Below, piece after piece: positions 9,674-18,805 of a stretch of DNA of 64,000 nt. The stretch comes from Dyella nitratireducens (GTDB lineage: Bacteria > Pseudomonadota > Gammaproteobacteria > Xanthomonadales > Rhodanobacteraceae): positions 1,413,102 to 1,477,101 of the forward strand of contig NZ_BMJA01000001.1 in NCBI RefSeq assembly GCF_014642835.1. The letters run 5' to 3'. The stretch's first letter is position 1. Every line of letters starts with the position of its first letter. The position numbers and the translations under genes are program-made. Below the pieces are notes generated by a model. That model was not told the DNA's origin and ran no database searches. It saw nothing but the letters and a program-made list of their open reading frames with translations.

Positions 9674-11428
9674 GTGTCCGATATCGAAAGCAAAGATTCT
9701 TCCGACGCTGTCCGCGCCGACGCCAAACCTGTGAGTGAAACCCCTACTCGTACTCGTTCGCCCCGCCGATCCAGCGCGGCCGCCAGCGAGGCCAGCCCTC
9801 CCGCCGAACGGCCAGCCGAAGCGCGGACCGAATTCGTCGAGCGCTCAGCGCCTCCTGCCGAAACACGCTCCGAAGCACCAGTCCCCGCCCAGGAACCGCT
9901 GCGCTACGGCAACGGTCCCAGCGGTGAGGCGACTGAAGCCCGCGAAAACACGCAGGGCGGCAACGGAAACGGCGGTGGCCAGCCGCAGAACCAGGGGCAA
10001 CACGGCGGCAACGATCGTCGCAATGATCGAAACGACCGCAATGACCGCAACCGCCGCCGCCGTCACGAGCGTGGCCAGCGTCCGCAAGGCCCGGGCGGCC
10101 CGCCGCGCAATCCGCACGGCCTGCCGGTGGATGACGAAAATGCCGACATCGGCAGCAACGACCGCGTCATCAATCTCACCGAGCTCAAACGCAAGAACCC
10201 CATTCAATTGCTGGAATTCGCCGAATCGCTCGGCATCCAGGAAGGTGTCGCGCGCCAGCGCCGCCAGGACGTCATCTTCAACATCCTAAAGGCCCACGCC
10301 CGCTCGGGCGGCGGCATCTGGGCCGAAGGCGTGCTGGAAATCCTGCAGGATGGCTTCGGCTTCCTGCGCTCGGCCGACGAGTCCTACCTGGCCGGCCCTG
10401 ACGACATCTATGTGTCGCCCAGCCAAATCCGCCGCTTCAACCTGCGCACCGGCGACTACATCACCGGACGCGTGCGCCATCCGAAGGAAGGCGAGCGCTA
10501 CTTCGCGCTGCTGAAGGTCGACGACATCAACGGCGATCCGCCGGAAGCATCGAAGAACAAGATGCTGTTCGAGAACCTGACGCCGCTGTTCCCGCGCAAG
10601 GCCTTCCACCTGGAACGCGGCAACGGTTCGACCGAAGACATCACCGCGCGCATTCTCGACCTGGTCGCACCGATCGGCCGTGGCCAGCGCGGCCTGATCG
10701 TGTCGCAGCCGAAGTCCGGTAAGACGATGATGCTGCAGAACATCGCGCACGCCATCCAATACAACCATCCGGATGTGCACCTGATCATCCTGCTGGTCGA
10801 TGAGCGTCCGGAGGAAGTGACTGAAATCGCCCGTACCGTGCGCGCCGAAGTGATCAGCTCCACCTTCGACGAACCGGCCGTGCGTCACGTGCAGGTCGCC
10901 GAAATGGTGATCGAGCGGGCCAAGCGCCTGGTCGAACACAAGCGGGATGTAGTCATCCTGCTCGACTCGATCACCCGCCTGGCCCGCGCCTACAACACCG
11001 TGGTGCCCAGCTCTGGCAAGGTGCTCACCGGCGGTGTGGATGCGAACGCACTGCAGCGTCCGAAGCGTTTCTTCGGCGCCGCGCGTAACGTGGAAGAAGG
11101 CGGCTCGCTCACCATCATCGCCACCGCGCTGATCGACACCGGCAGCAAGATGGACGAGGTGATCTACGAAGAGTTCAAGGGCACCGGCAACATGGAAGTG
11201 CACCTGTCCCGCCGCATCTCCGAGAAGCGCGTCTATCCGGCCATCGACATCAACCGTTCCGGCACACGCCGCGAAGATCTGCTGATCGAGCCGGACCTGC
11301 TCGCCAAGATCTGGATCCTGCGCAAGCTGCTGCATCCGATGGATGAACTGGCCGCCATGGAATTCATGCTCGACAAGATGAAGAACACCAAGTCGAACGA
11401 CGAGTTCTTCAATTCGATGAAGCGTTGA
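9674..11428 (+). CDS. rho: Transcription termination factor Rho
   Basis: A 584-residue hexameric RNA-dependent ATPase. An acidic, then Arg/Asn/Gly-rich N-terminal extension of about 155 residues (Asn-Asp-Arg repeats near 110-130) precedes the Rho N domain ([20 protein letters not shown]), the RNA-binding cold-shock fold (GFGFLRS) and the ATPase with Walker [11 protein letters not shown] and the Q/R loop region. I choose the GTG at 9674 ([10 protein letters not shown]) with GTGAGG upstream over the TTG at 9668. The extension is common in high-GC Rho proteins and could alter RNA binding. A strong terminator follows. Confidence 0.96.
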   Translation: MSDIESKDSSDAVRADAKPVSETPTRTRSPRRSSAAASEASPPAERPAEARTEFVERSAPPAETRSEAPVPAQEPLRYGNGPSGEATEARENTQGGNGNGGGQPQNQGQHGGNDRRNDRNDRNDRNRRRRHERGQRPQGPGGPPRNPHGLPVDDENADIGSNDRVINLTELKRKNPIQLLEFAESLGIQEGVARQRRQDVIFNILKAHARSGGGIWAEGVLEILQDGFGFLRSADESYLAGPDDIYVSPSQIRRFNLRTGDYITGRVRHPKEGERYFALLKVDDINGDPPEASKNKMLFENLTPLFPRKAFHLERGNGSTEDITARILDLVAPIGRGQRGLIVSQPKSGKTMMLQNIAHAIQYNHPDVHLIILLVDERPEEVTEIARTVRAEVISSTFDEPAVRHVQVAEMVIERAKRLVEHKRDVVILLDSITRLARAYNTVVPSSGKVLTGGVDANALQRPKRFFGAARNVEEGGSLTIIATALIDTGSKMDEVIYEEFKGTGNMEVHLSRRISEKRVYPAIDINRSGTRREDLLIEPDLLAKIWILRKLLHPMDELAAMEFMLDKMKNTKSNDEFFNSMKR

Positions 11429-11446
11429 GCGCCATAAAAAGTGCGT

Positions 11447-11479
11447 AAAGAAAGCCGCCGCAAGGCGGCTTTCTTTTTT
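11447..11479 (+). terminator. Rho-independent terminator after rho
   Basis: AAAGAAAGCCGCC pairs with GGCGGCTTTCTTT around GCAA, followed by further Ts: a long A/T-flanked stem 19 bp after the rho stop. Confidence 0.93.
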
Positions 11480-11645
11480 GCCATACCGTGATGGGTCCAA
11501 GGCACAAAAAAGCGGGCCGGTATAGGGAATGTCGCGCCTGCTTGGCACATTGCCCGTCGTCATCATCGCGAACCGGTCGTATTGCATGACAGATCGGCGC
11601 GGCGTTAACTGATACGATCTTGCGATCTCACACACTTTCAGCCGT

Positions 11646-12311
11646 ATGCGCATACTGCTTGTTGAAGACGACCCCCTGGTATCCGATGCCATCGTCCGCG
11701 GCCTGGCCACCGCCGGCTACGTGGTGGATGCAGTAACCGATGCCGAATCCGTCCAATCCCGCCTGGATACCACGCATTACGATCTGGCCATCGTCGATCT
11801 GGGCCTGCCTGGCGAAGACGGTTTCACCCTGGTGCGCCGCTTGCGCCGTGATGGCAGCTCATTGCCGCTGCTGATCGTGACGGCCCGTGACGGCCTGGAC
11901 GATCGCGTCAACGCGCTCGATCTGGGTGCGGACGATTACCTGGTCAAACCCTTTGCCTTGCCGGAATTGGCGGCGCGCTGCCGCGCCCTGATCCGCCGCG
12001 CCACCGCCGCCACCGCCAACGAAATGGTGGTGGGACGCCTGCGTATCGACCTGGCCGGCCGTCGCGCCATCGATGACGGCGGACGCGTGCTGGAACTGAC
12101 ACGGCGCGAGTGGTCGATCCTGGAATGCCTGGCCCATCACAGCGGTCGCGTGGTGAGCAAGGAACGACTGATTCAGGCGATTGTGAGTTGGGACGAAGAA
12201 ATTTCCGGCAACGCGATCGAAGTGCATGTGTCGCGCTTGCGCGCAAAATTGGGCGAGGCTGCCACGGTGCGTGGCATCCGCGGCCTTGGCTATCGTCTTG
12301 ATGATGTTTAG
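11646..12311 (+). CDS. OmpR-family response regulator (QseB/TctD-like)
   Basis: A 221-residue regulator starting MRILLVEDDPLVSDAIVRGL. The receiver has the acidic DD, the Asp in AIVDLGLPGEDG, the Thr in IVTARD and the Lys in VKPF. The winged-helix domain (about 125-220) has LTRREWSILECLAHHSGRVV and the recognition helix region IEVHVSRLRAKLG. The sensor kinase gene starts 17 bp downstream. It resembles regulators of the QseB, PmrA and TctD group; the target is unknown. Confidence 0.92.
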   Translation: MRILLVEDDPLVSDAIVRGLATAGYVVDAVTDAESVQSRLDTTHYDLAIVDLGLPGEDGFTLVRRLRRDGSSLPLLIVTARDGLDDRVNALDLGADDYLVKPFALPELAARCRALIRRATAATANEMVVGRLRIDLAGRRAIDDGGRVLELTRREWSILECLAHHSGRVVSKERLIQAIVSWDEEISGNAIEVHVSRLRAKLGEAATVRGIRGLGYRLDDV

Positions 12312-12328
12312 CGCTGACTAACCGGCAC

Positions 12329-13831
12329 ATGGCCATAGGCTCAAGACTCCGGCGCGCGCCGAGCATTCGCGGGCGATTGCTCGTCTACCTGCTGCTGCCG
12401 CTGGTGCTGCTGCTGGTAGCGAGCGTCTGGGCAGACCACAAGACCTTTGTGACGCCACTGTATGACGCCTTTGACCGCGCGCTCTCCCACACGGCCGTGG
12501 CGATTGCCGCGCATCTGGAACGCGGACAGGACGGGCAGCTCCGTCTGGAAAAACAGGAATTCGGTCCACCGCTGCATCTTCCCGGCACAGAACCGCCACC
12601 ACCGCCCGACGATGTTTTCGGTGATCACGACAAACCACCGGAACATTTCGTTGCCCGCAATGGGCCCGCGGTCTGGCGGCGGCTGTTTCCTGGCGCACGC
12701 GACAGCTTTCTCTATCGCATCAGCCTACCCGACGGCCGCACCGTGGTCGGCGACGAAGGTTTGCCCATCGCCCAAGACAACAGCGCCATCGACTTCAGCT
12801 TCGGGGATGCCACCTACAAGCAGCAGGCTTTGCGCATTGCCAGCTATCGCACGCAGGTAGACGGCCAACCAGTGATTGTCACCGTAGGTGAAACCGTAAA
12901 TCGGCGTACTCACGCGGTACGCCGGCTGGATACCATCATCGGCCTCAGCGATGGCATCCAACTGCTACTGGTGCTGGGACTATGCCTGTTCGGCATTACG
13001 GTGGCCTTGCGTCCGATCAATCGCCTGCGCGAGCGCATCACGCATCGGCAACCGCAATCGCTGCAGCCGCTGCCGCTGGAGCCCGTGCCGAGCGAAGTGC
13101 GTCCGCTGGTGCAATCGCTCAACACGCTGCTGGTCACCGTGCGCGATGCGGCACAGGCTCAGCAGCACTTTCTCACCAATGCCGCGCATCAGTTGCGCAC
13201 ACCGCTTACGGGCCTGAAAGCGCAACTGGAAGTGCTGGCTAGCGAAACCAACGATGAGGCACAGCAGGAGCGGATTGCTCGCCTGCACGGCAGCGTGGAT
13301 CGCCTGGCACATACCGCCAACCAGTTGCTGGCACTGGCGCGCGCCGAACCTTCCGCGCATAGCCCTGGTGACTTCACCGATGTACAGCTGGAAGCGCTGA
13401 TCGGCACCGTCGCCGATGCGATGCTCGACCGCGCCATTGCCCGCGAGATAGACCTGGGTGCGGAGTGCGCGCCGGCGCATGTGCGCGGCGTGCATTGGCT
13501 GCTGCATGAGCTGCTGATCAACCTGGTCGACAACGCCATTCGCCACACGCCTGAAGGTGGCCGAATCACACTGCGCTGCGGCCTGCACGGCGGCGCAGCC
13601 TATCTCGAAGTGGAAGATAGCGGCCCCGGCATTCCCCCGGCCGAACGCGAACGCGTGCGCGAGCGTTTCTACAGCACCACGGGCGGCGGCGGGCAAAGCA
13701 GCGGCTTGGGTCTGGCCATCGTCGAAGAGATCGCACGCGGTCATCACGCCCGGTTCCAGATCCTCGATGCGCTCGAAGGGACAGGAGCACGGATGCAAGT
13801 GACGTTTCCGCCCAAAGCGGCGCAGGAATAG
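12329..13831 (+). CDS. Two-component sensor histidine kinase (TctE/QseC-like)
   Basis: A 500-residue membrane kinase. TM1 is about 17-35, a periplasmic sensor of about 170 residues follows with a Pro-rich segment near 88-94, TM2 is about 205-227, then HisKA with His287 in NAAHQLRTPLTGL and HATPase with the N box (LLINLVDNAIRHTPEGG), DSGPGIPP and GLGLAIVEEI. The architecture matches TctE/QseC kinases. It follows its regulator by 17 bp and is closed by a terminator. Confidence 0.92.
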   Translation: MAIGSRLRRAPSIRGRLLVYLLLPLVLLLVASVWADHKTFVTPLYDAFDRALSHTAVAIAAHLERGQDGQLRLEKQEFGPPLHLPGTEPPPPPDDVFGDHDKPPEHFVARNGPAVWRRLFPGARDSFLYRISLPDGRTVVGDEGLPIAQDNSAIDFSFGDATYKQQALRIASYRTQVDGQPVIVTVGETVNRRTHAVRRLDTIIGLSDGIQLLLVLGLCLFGITVALRPINRLRERITHRQPQSLQPLPLEPVPSEVRPLVQSLNTLLVTVRDAAQAQQHFLTNAAHQLRTPLTGLKAQLEVLASETNDEAQQERIARLHGSVDRLAHTANQLLALARAEPSAHSPGDFTDVQLEALIGTVADAMLDRAIAREIDLGAECAPAHVRGVHWLLHELLINLVDNAIRHTPEGGRITLRCGLHGGAAYLEVEDSGPGIPPAERERVRERFYSTTGGGGQSSGLGLAIVEEIARGHHARFQILDALEGTGARMQVTFPPKAAQE

Positions 13832-13837
13832 GCATTG

Positions 13838-13860
13838 AACCCCCGCAATGTGGGGGTTTT
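13838..13860 (+). terminator. Rho-independent terminator after the second two-component system
   Basis: AACCCCCGC and GTGGGGGTT pair around AAT, followed by TT; it starts 7 bp after the kinase stop. Confidence 0.85.
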
Positions 13861-13992
13861 ACTGCATCGCCTCTTCCGTTTTCACTACCCCGGCTGTAGC
13901 TGTACTGTCACGTACAATTTTTTTCACAAACCCCCTTTTCGCGATGACACGAAGCCTCCATAGTCGGGGGCTATCCCCGTGAGGCTTGCCCC

Positions 13993-15360
13993 GTGTCCAT
14001 ACCCAGTGCCGTCAAAAGCACCCCGATCTACGGCCGCCAGCAACTGATCGATTTCCTGGCGGCCGGCGAGAAGCCACGCGATGCCTGGCGCATCGGTACC
14101 GAGCACGAGAAGTTCGGTTTTCGCACGGACGATCTCAAGCCGCCCGCGTTCGAAGGGGATCGCGGCATCCGTGCCCTGCTGGAGGGCATTGCCTCGCGCT
14201 ATGGCTGGGAGATCCTCCGCGAAGGCGACACACCGGTGGCGCTGGTGCAGGACAAGGCCAATATCACGCTGGAGCCGGCAGGCCAGTTGGAACTCTCCGG
14301 CGCACCGCTGGAAACCATCCATCAGACCTGCCGCGAAGTGAACAGCCATCTGGAGGAAGTGCGCTCCGTGGCCGACGGCATGGGCCTGGGCTTTCTCGGC
14401 ATGGGTTTCCAGCCCAAGTGGCGCCGCGACGAGATGCCGTGGATGCCCAAGGGCCGCTACAAGATCATGCGCGAATACATGCCCAAGGTCGGGTCGCTCG
14501 GCCTGGACATGATGACGCGCACCTGCACCGTGCAAGTCAATCTGGATTTCGGCAGTGAAGGCGACATGGTGCGCAAGTTCCGCACCAGCCTCGCCCTGCA
14601 GCCAATCGCTACGGCGCTGTTCGCCGATTCGCCGTTCACCGACGGCAAGCCGAACGGTTATCTCTCCTATCGTTCGCACGTGTGGACGGACACCGATGCA
14701 GACCGCACCGGCATGCTCGATTTCGTCTTCGAAGACGGCTTCGGTTACGAGCGTTACGTCGACTACATGCTCGATGTGCCGATGTATTTCAGCTATCAGG
14801 ACGGTCGCTACGTCGATCTCGCCGGCAAGGACTTCAAGCGCTTCATGGCCGGCACCTTGGATGAACTACCCGGCACGCGCGCCACGATGAAGGACTGGGG
14901 CGATCACCTCACCACTGCTTTTCCGGAAGTGCGGCTGAAGCAGTATCTGGAAATGCGCGGCGCGGACGGTGGCCCGTGGAACCGCCTATGTGCGTTGCCT
15001 GCGTTCTGGGTCGGTCTGCTTTACGACGATGACGCGCTGCATGCAGCATGGGAACTGGTTGAGCATTTCACTCGCGAAGAACGCCACGCACTGCGCGATG
15101 GCGTGCCCAAGCACGCGCTCAAGTTACCGTTCCGCAGCGGCACCGTGCGTGATCTGGCTCGAGAGGCCCTGCAGATCGCCGCGCACGGCTTGAAGCGCCG
15201 CAACCGGCTCAATCGCCATGGCGCGGACGAAAGCATCTTTCTCGAACCACTGATCGAGATCGTCGAAAGCAACCAGACCCCTGCCGAACGCAAGCTGGAG
15301 CTGTTCCATGGTGAGTGGAACGGCAGCGTCGATCCGGTCTTCAAGGAGTTCGCATATTGA
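13993..15360 (+). CDS. gshA: Glutamate-cysteine ligase, plant type
   Basis: A 455-residue ATP-dependent enzyme joining glutamate and cysteine, the first step of glutathione synthesis. The sequence ([71 protein letters not shown]) is the GCS2 / plant-like class found in alphaproteobacteria and Xanthomonadales rather than the E. coli class. The start is GTG at 13993 with GTGAGG upstream. The stop codon overlaps the start of the exporter gene that follows. Confidence 0.93.
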   Translation: MSIPSAVKSTPIYGRQQLIDFLAAGEKPRDAWRIGTEHEKFGFRTDDLKPPAFEGDRGIRALLEGIASRYGWEILREGDTPVALVQDKANITLEPAGQLELSGAPLETIHQTCREVNSHLEEVRSVADGMGLGFLGMGFQPKWRRDEMPWMPKGRYKIMREYMPKVGSLGLDMMTRTCTVQVNLDFGSEGDMVRKFRTSLALQPIATALFADSPFTDGKPNGYLSYRSHVWTDTDADRTGMLDFVFEDGFGYERYVDYMLDVPMYFSYQDGRYVDLAGKDFKRFMAGTLDELPGTRATMKDWGDHLTTAFPEVRLKQYLEMRGADGGPWNRLCALPAFWVGLLYDDDALHAAWELVEHFTREERHALRDGVPKHALKLPFRSGTVRDLAREALQIAAHGLKRRNRLNRHGADESIFLEPLIEIVESNQTPAERKLELFHGEWNGSVDPVFKEFAY

Positions 15361-15995
15361 TCGCGGCACATTCTGCACACGCACCGTTCCTCGCAGGACT
15401 GCTGCTGGGCGCCTCGCTGATCATCGCCATCGGTGCGCAAAACGCCTTCGTCTTACGCCAGGGGCTGCTGCAATCACATCGCTTTCCCGTAGCACTGTTC
15501 TGCGCGCTGTCCGATGCCCTGCTGATCGTGGCCGGCGTGGGTGGGTTGGGTGCCGCCGTGGGCCAGCATCCTCGCCTGCTCATGGTGGTGGCGTGCGCCG
15601 GAGCGTTGGTGCTGGCGTGGTATGGCGTCAAAGCGATCCGACGCGCCTTCCATCCGGAAGTGCTTGCCGCCGACACGCATAGCGACACCGGCAGCATGTG
15701 GAAGGTGCTCGCCGCCTGCGCCGGTTTTACCTGGCTCAATCCGCACGTCTATCTCGATACCGTGCTGCTGATCGGCAGCCTGGCCGCGCCGTGGCCTGCG
15801 CCATGGCCGCGTGCGTTTTTCGGCATCGGCGCTGCGACGGCTTCGTTTATCTGGTTCTTTGGTCTTGCTTATGGCGCACGTTTGCTGGCGCCGTTGTTTC
15901 GCAAGCCGATGGCGTGGCGTGTGCTGGATGTGCTGATTGCCTTGGTGATGTGGAGCATCGCGGGCAAGTTGCTGCTTTCCTTTCTCCTGCATTGA
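15357..15995 (+). CDS. LysE/ArgO-family amino-acid exporter
   Basis: A 212-residue inner-membrane protein with about six hydrophobic segments and the family hallmark [20 protein letters not shown] near the N-terminus, plus [18 protein letters not shown]. The family exports lysine, arginine or related basic amino acids. I place the start at TTG 15357, which shares TTGA with the gshA stop and has AAGGAG 8 bp upstream; an ATG at 15315 lies inside gshA. The stop abuts a palindromic element. Confidence 0.9.
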   Translation: MIAAHSAHAPFLAGLLLGASLIIAIGAQNAFVLRQGLLQSHRFPVALFCALSDALLIVAGVGGLGAAVGQHPRLLMVVACAGALVLAWYGVKAIRRAFHPEVLAADTHSDTGSMWKVLAACAGFTWLNPHVYLDTVLLIGSLAAPWPAPWPRAFFGIGAATASFIWFFGLAYGARLLAPLFRKPMAWRVLDVLIALVMWSIAGKLLLSFLLH

Positions 15996-16071
15996 CGTAG
16001 GTTGGGTGCAAACCCCAACATCGCTCTCTTCGAGATATGGCGACGTTGGGGTTTGCACACCCCAACCTACG
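15996..16071. repeat. REP-like palindromic element, copy 2
   Basis: A 76-bp element of the same family as at 291 and 20696. It fills exactly the space between the stop codons of the LysE-type gene (ends 15995) and the convergent DoxX gene (ends 16072), with no spacer on either side. The dyad extends into both final codons, ATTGACGTAGG against CCTACGTCAAT. It may serve as a bidirectional terminator or mRNA stabiliser. Confidence 0.88.
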
Positions 16072-16533
16072 TCAATCGCGCGTACGAATACCCAACCAAC
16101 GCGCAATCAACGTATCCAGGCTGATCTTTCCCGGCCCCGCGATCAGAAACCAGAAGAAGATCGTGATGTAGAGCACTTCATCCGCTTCGACGTAATCGTC
16201 CAGACCCATCAGCCGAGTCGACACCACCAGCGCCAGCGCCACGATCATGTTGATGATCATCGGAATACTGACCAGGCGCGTAAACAGCCCGAGCATCAGC
16301 AGCAGGCCACCCAGCAATTCCGTCCATGCCGACAGGGCGGCGTTGAAGGCTGGGTGAGGAATGCCCCAGCCGATGAAGCGTTGCGTGAAACCATCCAGGT
16401 TCTGCACCTTGCCGATACCGGTCTCCAGCCAGAAGTAGCCGAACACCAGCCGTATCACCAACGGTCCCAGCCAGCGCCCTGCATGCAGGATGCCAAGCAA
16501 ACGCGAAGCGGTCGTCGCCACGTAATGACGCAT
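16072..16533 (-). CDS. DoxX-family membrane protein
   Basis: A 153-residue protein with four hydrophobic helices, typical of DoxX: LVIRLVFGYFWLETGIGKVQNLDGF, then a GGLLLMLGLFTRLVSIPMI helix pair. The start at 16533 (MRHYVATTASR) is the in-frame ATG with family-like sequence after it; the open frame continues upstream through the divergent promoter and is not supported. It is divergent from the bufA-like gene. DoxX proteins commonly accompany bufferin operons, which supports a shared role in metal stress. Confidence 0.85.
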   Translation of the reverse strand: MRHYVATTASRLLGILHAGRWLGPLVIRLVFGYFWLETGIGKVQNLDGFTQRFIGWGIPHPAFNAALSAWTELLGGLLLMLGLFTRLVSIPMIINMIVALALVVSTRLMGLDDYVEADEVLYITIFFWFLIAGPGKISLDTLIARWLGIRTRD

Positions 16534-16776
16534 TGCACATGTTCCTGCTCTGGAAGTAAGCGCATGATGCGCGGGCTCACCCATGTCCTCCATAGCTAGG
16601 CGTCCAGACTTTCTTGCCTGGCATCCGCCGGACGATCGGGCATAAATGCGGGATGCACGGGTGCAGCGACCGATGGACCGGAGCAGCACAATCCCCTCGT
16701 CCGAATTTGCTTGCATGCAACGGACGAGCTTTCTGTGCCGCCATGCGGCGACCCACAACTTCTTGGAGCCATAGAT
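16534..16776. promoter_or_regulatory. Divergent promoter region of doxX and bufABC
   Basis: 243 bp without a credible gene between divergently read doxX and bufA. TTGGAG at 16763 is the bufA ribosome-binding site. No clear sigma-70 boxes or metal-regulator operator could be assigned by eye; bufferin operons are often under ECF sigma or copper regulators, which were not found here. Confidence 0.4.
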
Positions 16777-17049
16777 ATGAACGTCAAGACAGTCAATGCC
16801 AGCGCCATGGCCGTAATGGTGGCCGGTCTGTTTGCTGCCGCAACGGTTTCCGCCGCACCTTTCGCCGGCCAGGCCGCTGGCGACCAGGCGCAGGTCAAGT
16901 GCGTCAACTCCAGCTCCTGCAAAGGCCAGGGCGCCTGCAAGCAGGCCACCAACTCCTGCAAAGGCCAGAACAGCTGCAAGGGCCAAGGCTTCACCATGCA
17001 GAAGACGCAGGCCGATTGCGCAGCCGCTCAAGCCGCCGCGAAGAAGTGA
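16777..17049 (+). CDS. Bufferin-like Cys-rich RiPP precursor (BufA2-like)
   Basis: A 90-residue exported peptide. A Sec signal peptide (MNVKTVNASAMAVMVAGLFA, cleavage probably after VSA) precedes a mature part of about 60 residues with six Cys, arranged with repeated CKGQG / CKGQN units. This pattern matches bufferin precursors, whose cysteines are modified by an MNIO enzyme and which bind copper in the periplasm. The start at 16777 has TTGGAG 8 bp upstream; the open frame extends upstream but without support. The MNIO and partner genes follow 59 bp downstream in the same direction. Confidence 0.82.
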   Translation: MNVKTVNASAMAVMVAGLFAAATVSAAPFAGQAAGDQAQVKCVNSSSCKGQGACKQATNSCKGQNSCKGQGFTMQKTQADCAAAQAAAKK

Positions 17050-17108
17050 TGCACCGCGGGATGCACGCTCTGACGCGTGCATCCCGTCTTTAAGAGGACA
17101 TCTGCATC

Positions 17109-17966
17109 ATGGCCATGCACGCGACTGAACGCTCCGATGCCATGCCCTACCTGGGCTACGGATTGGGTTTGCGCGTGGAGCATTACGAAACCTTGCTCGC
17201 CCAGCCAACCGGCATCGAATGGCTGGAGATCGTTTCGGAAAACTACATGGTGCACGGCGGCTTGCCGCTGGTCTGGCTGGAACGTTTTCGCGAACGCTTT
17301 CCGCTGGTCATGCATGGCGTGTCGATGTCGATCGGCAGCACCGATCCCTTGGACGACGATTACCTTGCACGGCTTGCCGCATTGGCCAGGCGCATCGAAC
17401 CGGCCTGGGTTTCCGATCACCTTTGCTGGACCGGCGTGCAAGGCGTGAATCTGCATGACTTGATGCCGCTGCCGTACACCGAAGAAGCGCTCGACCACGT
17501 CGTCGCGCGGGTCAAACAAGTGCAAGACCGTCTCAAGCGCCGCATTCTGCTGGAGAACGTGTCCAGCTATGTCAGCTTTGCCGATTCCCAATTGACCGAA
17601 TGGGAATTTCTCGCCGCGGTCGCGGAACGCGCCGATTGCTTGATCTTGCTGGATATCAACAACGTACACGTCAGCGCGATGAATCACGGCTTTTCGGCGC
17701 TGGACTACCTGCACGGCATTCCGGTTTCGCGCGTGCAGCAGTTTCACCTCGCCGGTTACGAACAGGGCGAACGGCTGATCATCGATACGCATGACGCACC
17801 GGTTTCCAATGCCGTGTGGGATCTTTATATCAAAGCGGTACGCCGCTTTGGGCGCGTATCCACCATGATCGAACGCGACGATCATTTTCCGCCGCTGTCC
17901 GAGCTCATCGCAGAACTGGAGCATGCGCGCTCCCTGGCCAAACCATTGCTGCGAGATGCTGCATGA
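17109..17966 (+). CDS. bufB: DUF692 multinuclear non-heme iron oxidase (MNIO), bufferin maturase
   Basis: A 285-residue TIM-barrel protein of the DUF692/MNIO family, which installs thiooxazole or related groups on Cys residues of partner precursors. Family landmarks are GYGLGLRVEHYETLL, VMHGVSMSIGSTDPLDDDYL, WVSDHLCW, LHDLMPLPYTEEAL, RRILLENVSSYVSF, LLLDINNVHVS and FHLAGYEQG with IDTHDAPV; the His, Asp and Glu residues in these form the iron sites. It follows the Cys-rich precursor and overlaps bufC by ATGA. The substrate is inferred to be the neighbouring precursor. Confidence 0.9.
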   Translation: MAMHATERSDAMPYLGYGLGLRVEHYETLLAQPTGIEWLEIVSENYMVHGGLPLVWLERFRERFPLVMHGVSMSIGSTDPLDDDYLARLAALARRIEPAWVSDHLCWTGVQGVNLHDLMPLPYTEEALDHVVARVKQVQDRLKRRILLENVSSYVSFADSQLTEWEFLAAVAERADCLILLDINNVHVSAMNHGFSALDYLHGIPVSRVQQFHLAGYEQGERLIIDTHDAPVSNAVWDLYIKAVRRFGRVSTMIERDDHFPPLSELIAELEHARSLAKPLLRDAA

Positions 17967-18748
17967 CATCCCTGCAAGCCATACAACAACAAATGTTGCA
18001 GGCTGTCCTGGCGGAAAACGCACATATACCATCGATCATTCGCGACAACGGCATCGCCGATGCACGCAGTCGCCTGGAGATTTACCGGCATGGCTACCGC
18101 ATTCGTCTGCGCGACGCGTTGAAAACCGAATTCACGGGGCTTGGCAGCATGGCTGGCCGGCGCTTCAAGACCATGCTGGACAAATACATCGGCGCACATC
18201 CCTCCGAGCACTACAACATCCGCTGGTACGGCGCGGGTCTTGCTGCATTTCTCGACTATGCCCATCCCTGGCGCGACCAGCCCCAGCTGGCGGACATGGC
18301 GCGCTTGGACTGGGCGATCTCCGTCGCCTTCGACGCTGCGGATGAAACCGGCGCAAGCGTGGCCGATCTCTCGGCGGTACCGCCCGATGCATGGCCCGCG
18401 CTGCAGTTTTCCTTGCAGAGGAACTTGCACGTATTGGACTGCCGCTGCAATGCCGACGCGTTTCGCCGCGCCGCAGACCATGGCAAGCCGCGTCCACGTC
18501 TGCGCCGCTTTGCGCTGGCACGGCAGATCATGGTGTGGCGCAAAGACACCACGGTGCACTACCGCCGTCTGGATGAAGACGAATGGCAAGTGCTGGGCGC
18601 GGCCATCCGTGGTGAATCCTTCACCACGCTCTGCGCATGCCTGGCGGGCTACCACGACGAAGCAACCGCCATGCCGCGCATGGTGGCATTGCTGCAAGGC
18701 TGGCTGGCCGCAGGACTGATCCGCGGCTGGACGATCGCAGAGGCGTAA
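17963..18748 (+). CDS. bufC: DUF2063 protein, bufferin partner
   Basis: A 261-residue protein of the DUF2063 (putative DNA-binding domain) family, the usual partner of DUF692 enzymes and thought to present the precursor peptide. The N-terminal half has SRLEIYRHGYRIRLRDALKTEF, LGSMAGRRFKTMLDKYIGAHPSEHYNIRWYG and FLDYAHPWRD. The start at 17963 shares ATGA with the bufB stop, so both are coupled. The C-terminal half resembles the small domain seen in HvfC/BufC proteins. Confidence 0.85.
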   Translation: MTSLQAIQQQMLQAVLAENAHIPSIIRDNGIADARSRLEIYRHGYRIRLRDALKTEFTGLGSMAGRRFKTMLDKYIGAHPSEHYNIRWYGAGLAAFLDYAHPWRDQPQLADMARLDWAISVAFDAADETGASVADLSAVPPDAWPALQFSLQRNLHVLDCRCNADAFRRAADHGKPRPRLRRFALARQIMVWRKDTTVHYRRLDEDEWQVLGAAIRGESFTTLCACLAGYHDEATAMPRMVALLQGWLAAGLIRGWTIAEA

Positions 18749-18805
18749 CCCACACAGACTTCCGGCGAATACCTGACAAAGCGCCATGTCACGGAAGTTA
18801 GGTCC

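Noticed and set aside
10286-11710. 474-codon open frame opposite rho
   Set aside because: Shadow; it also runs through the rho terminator.
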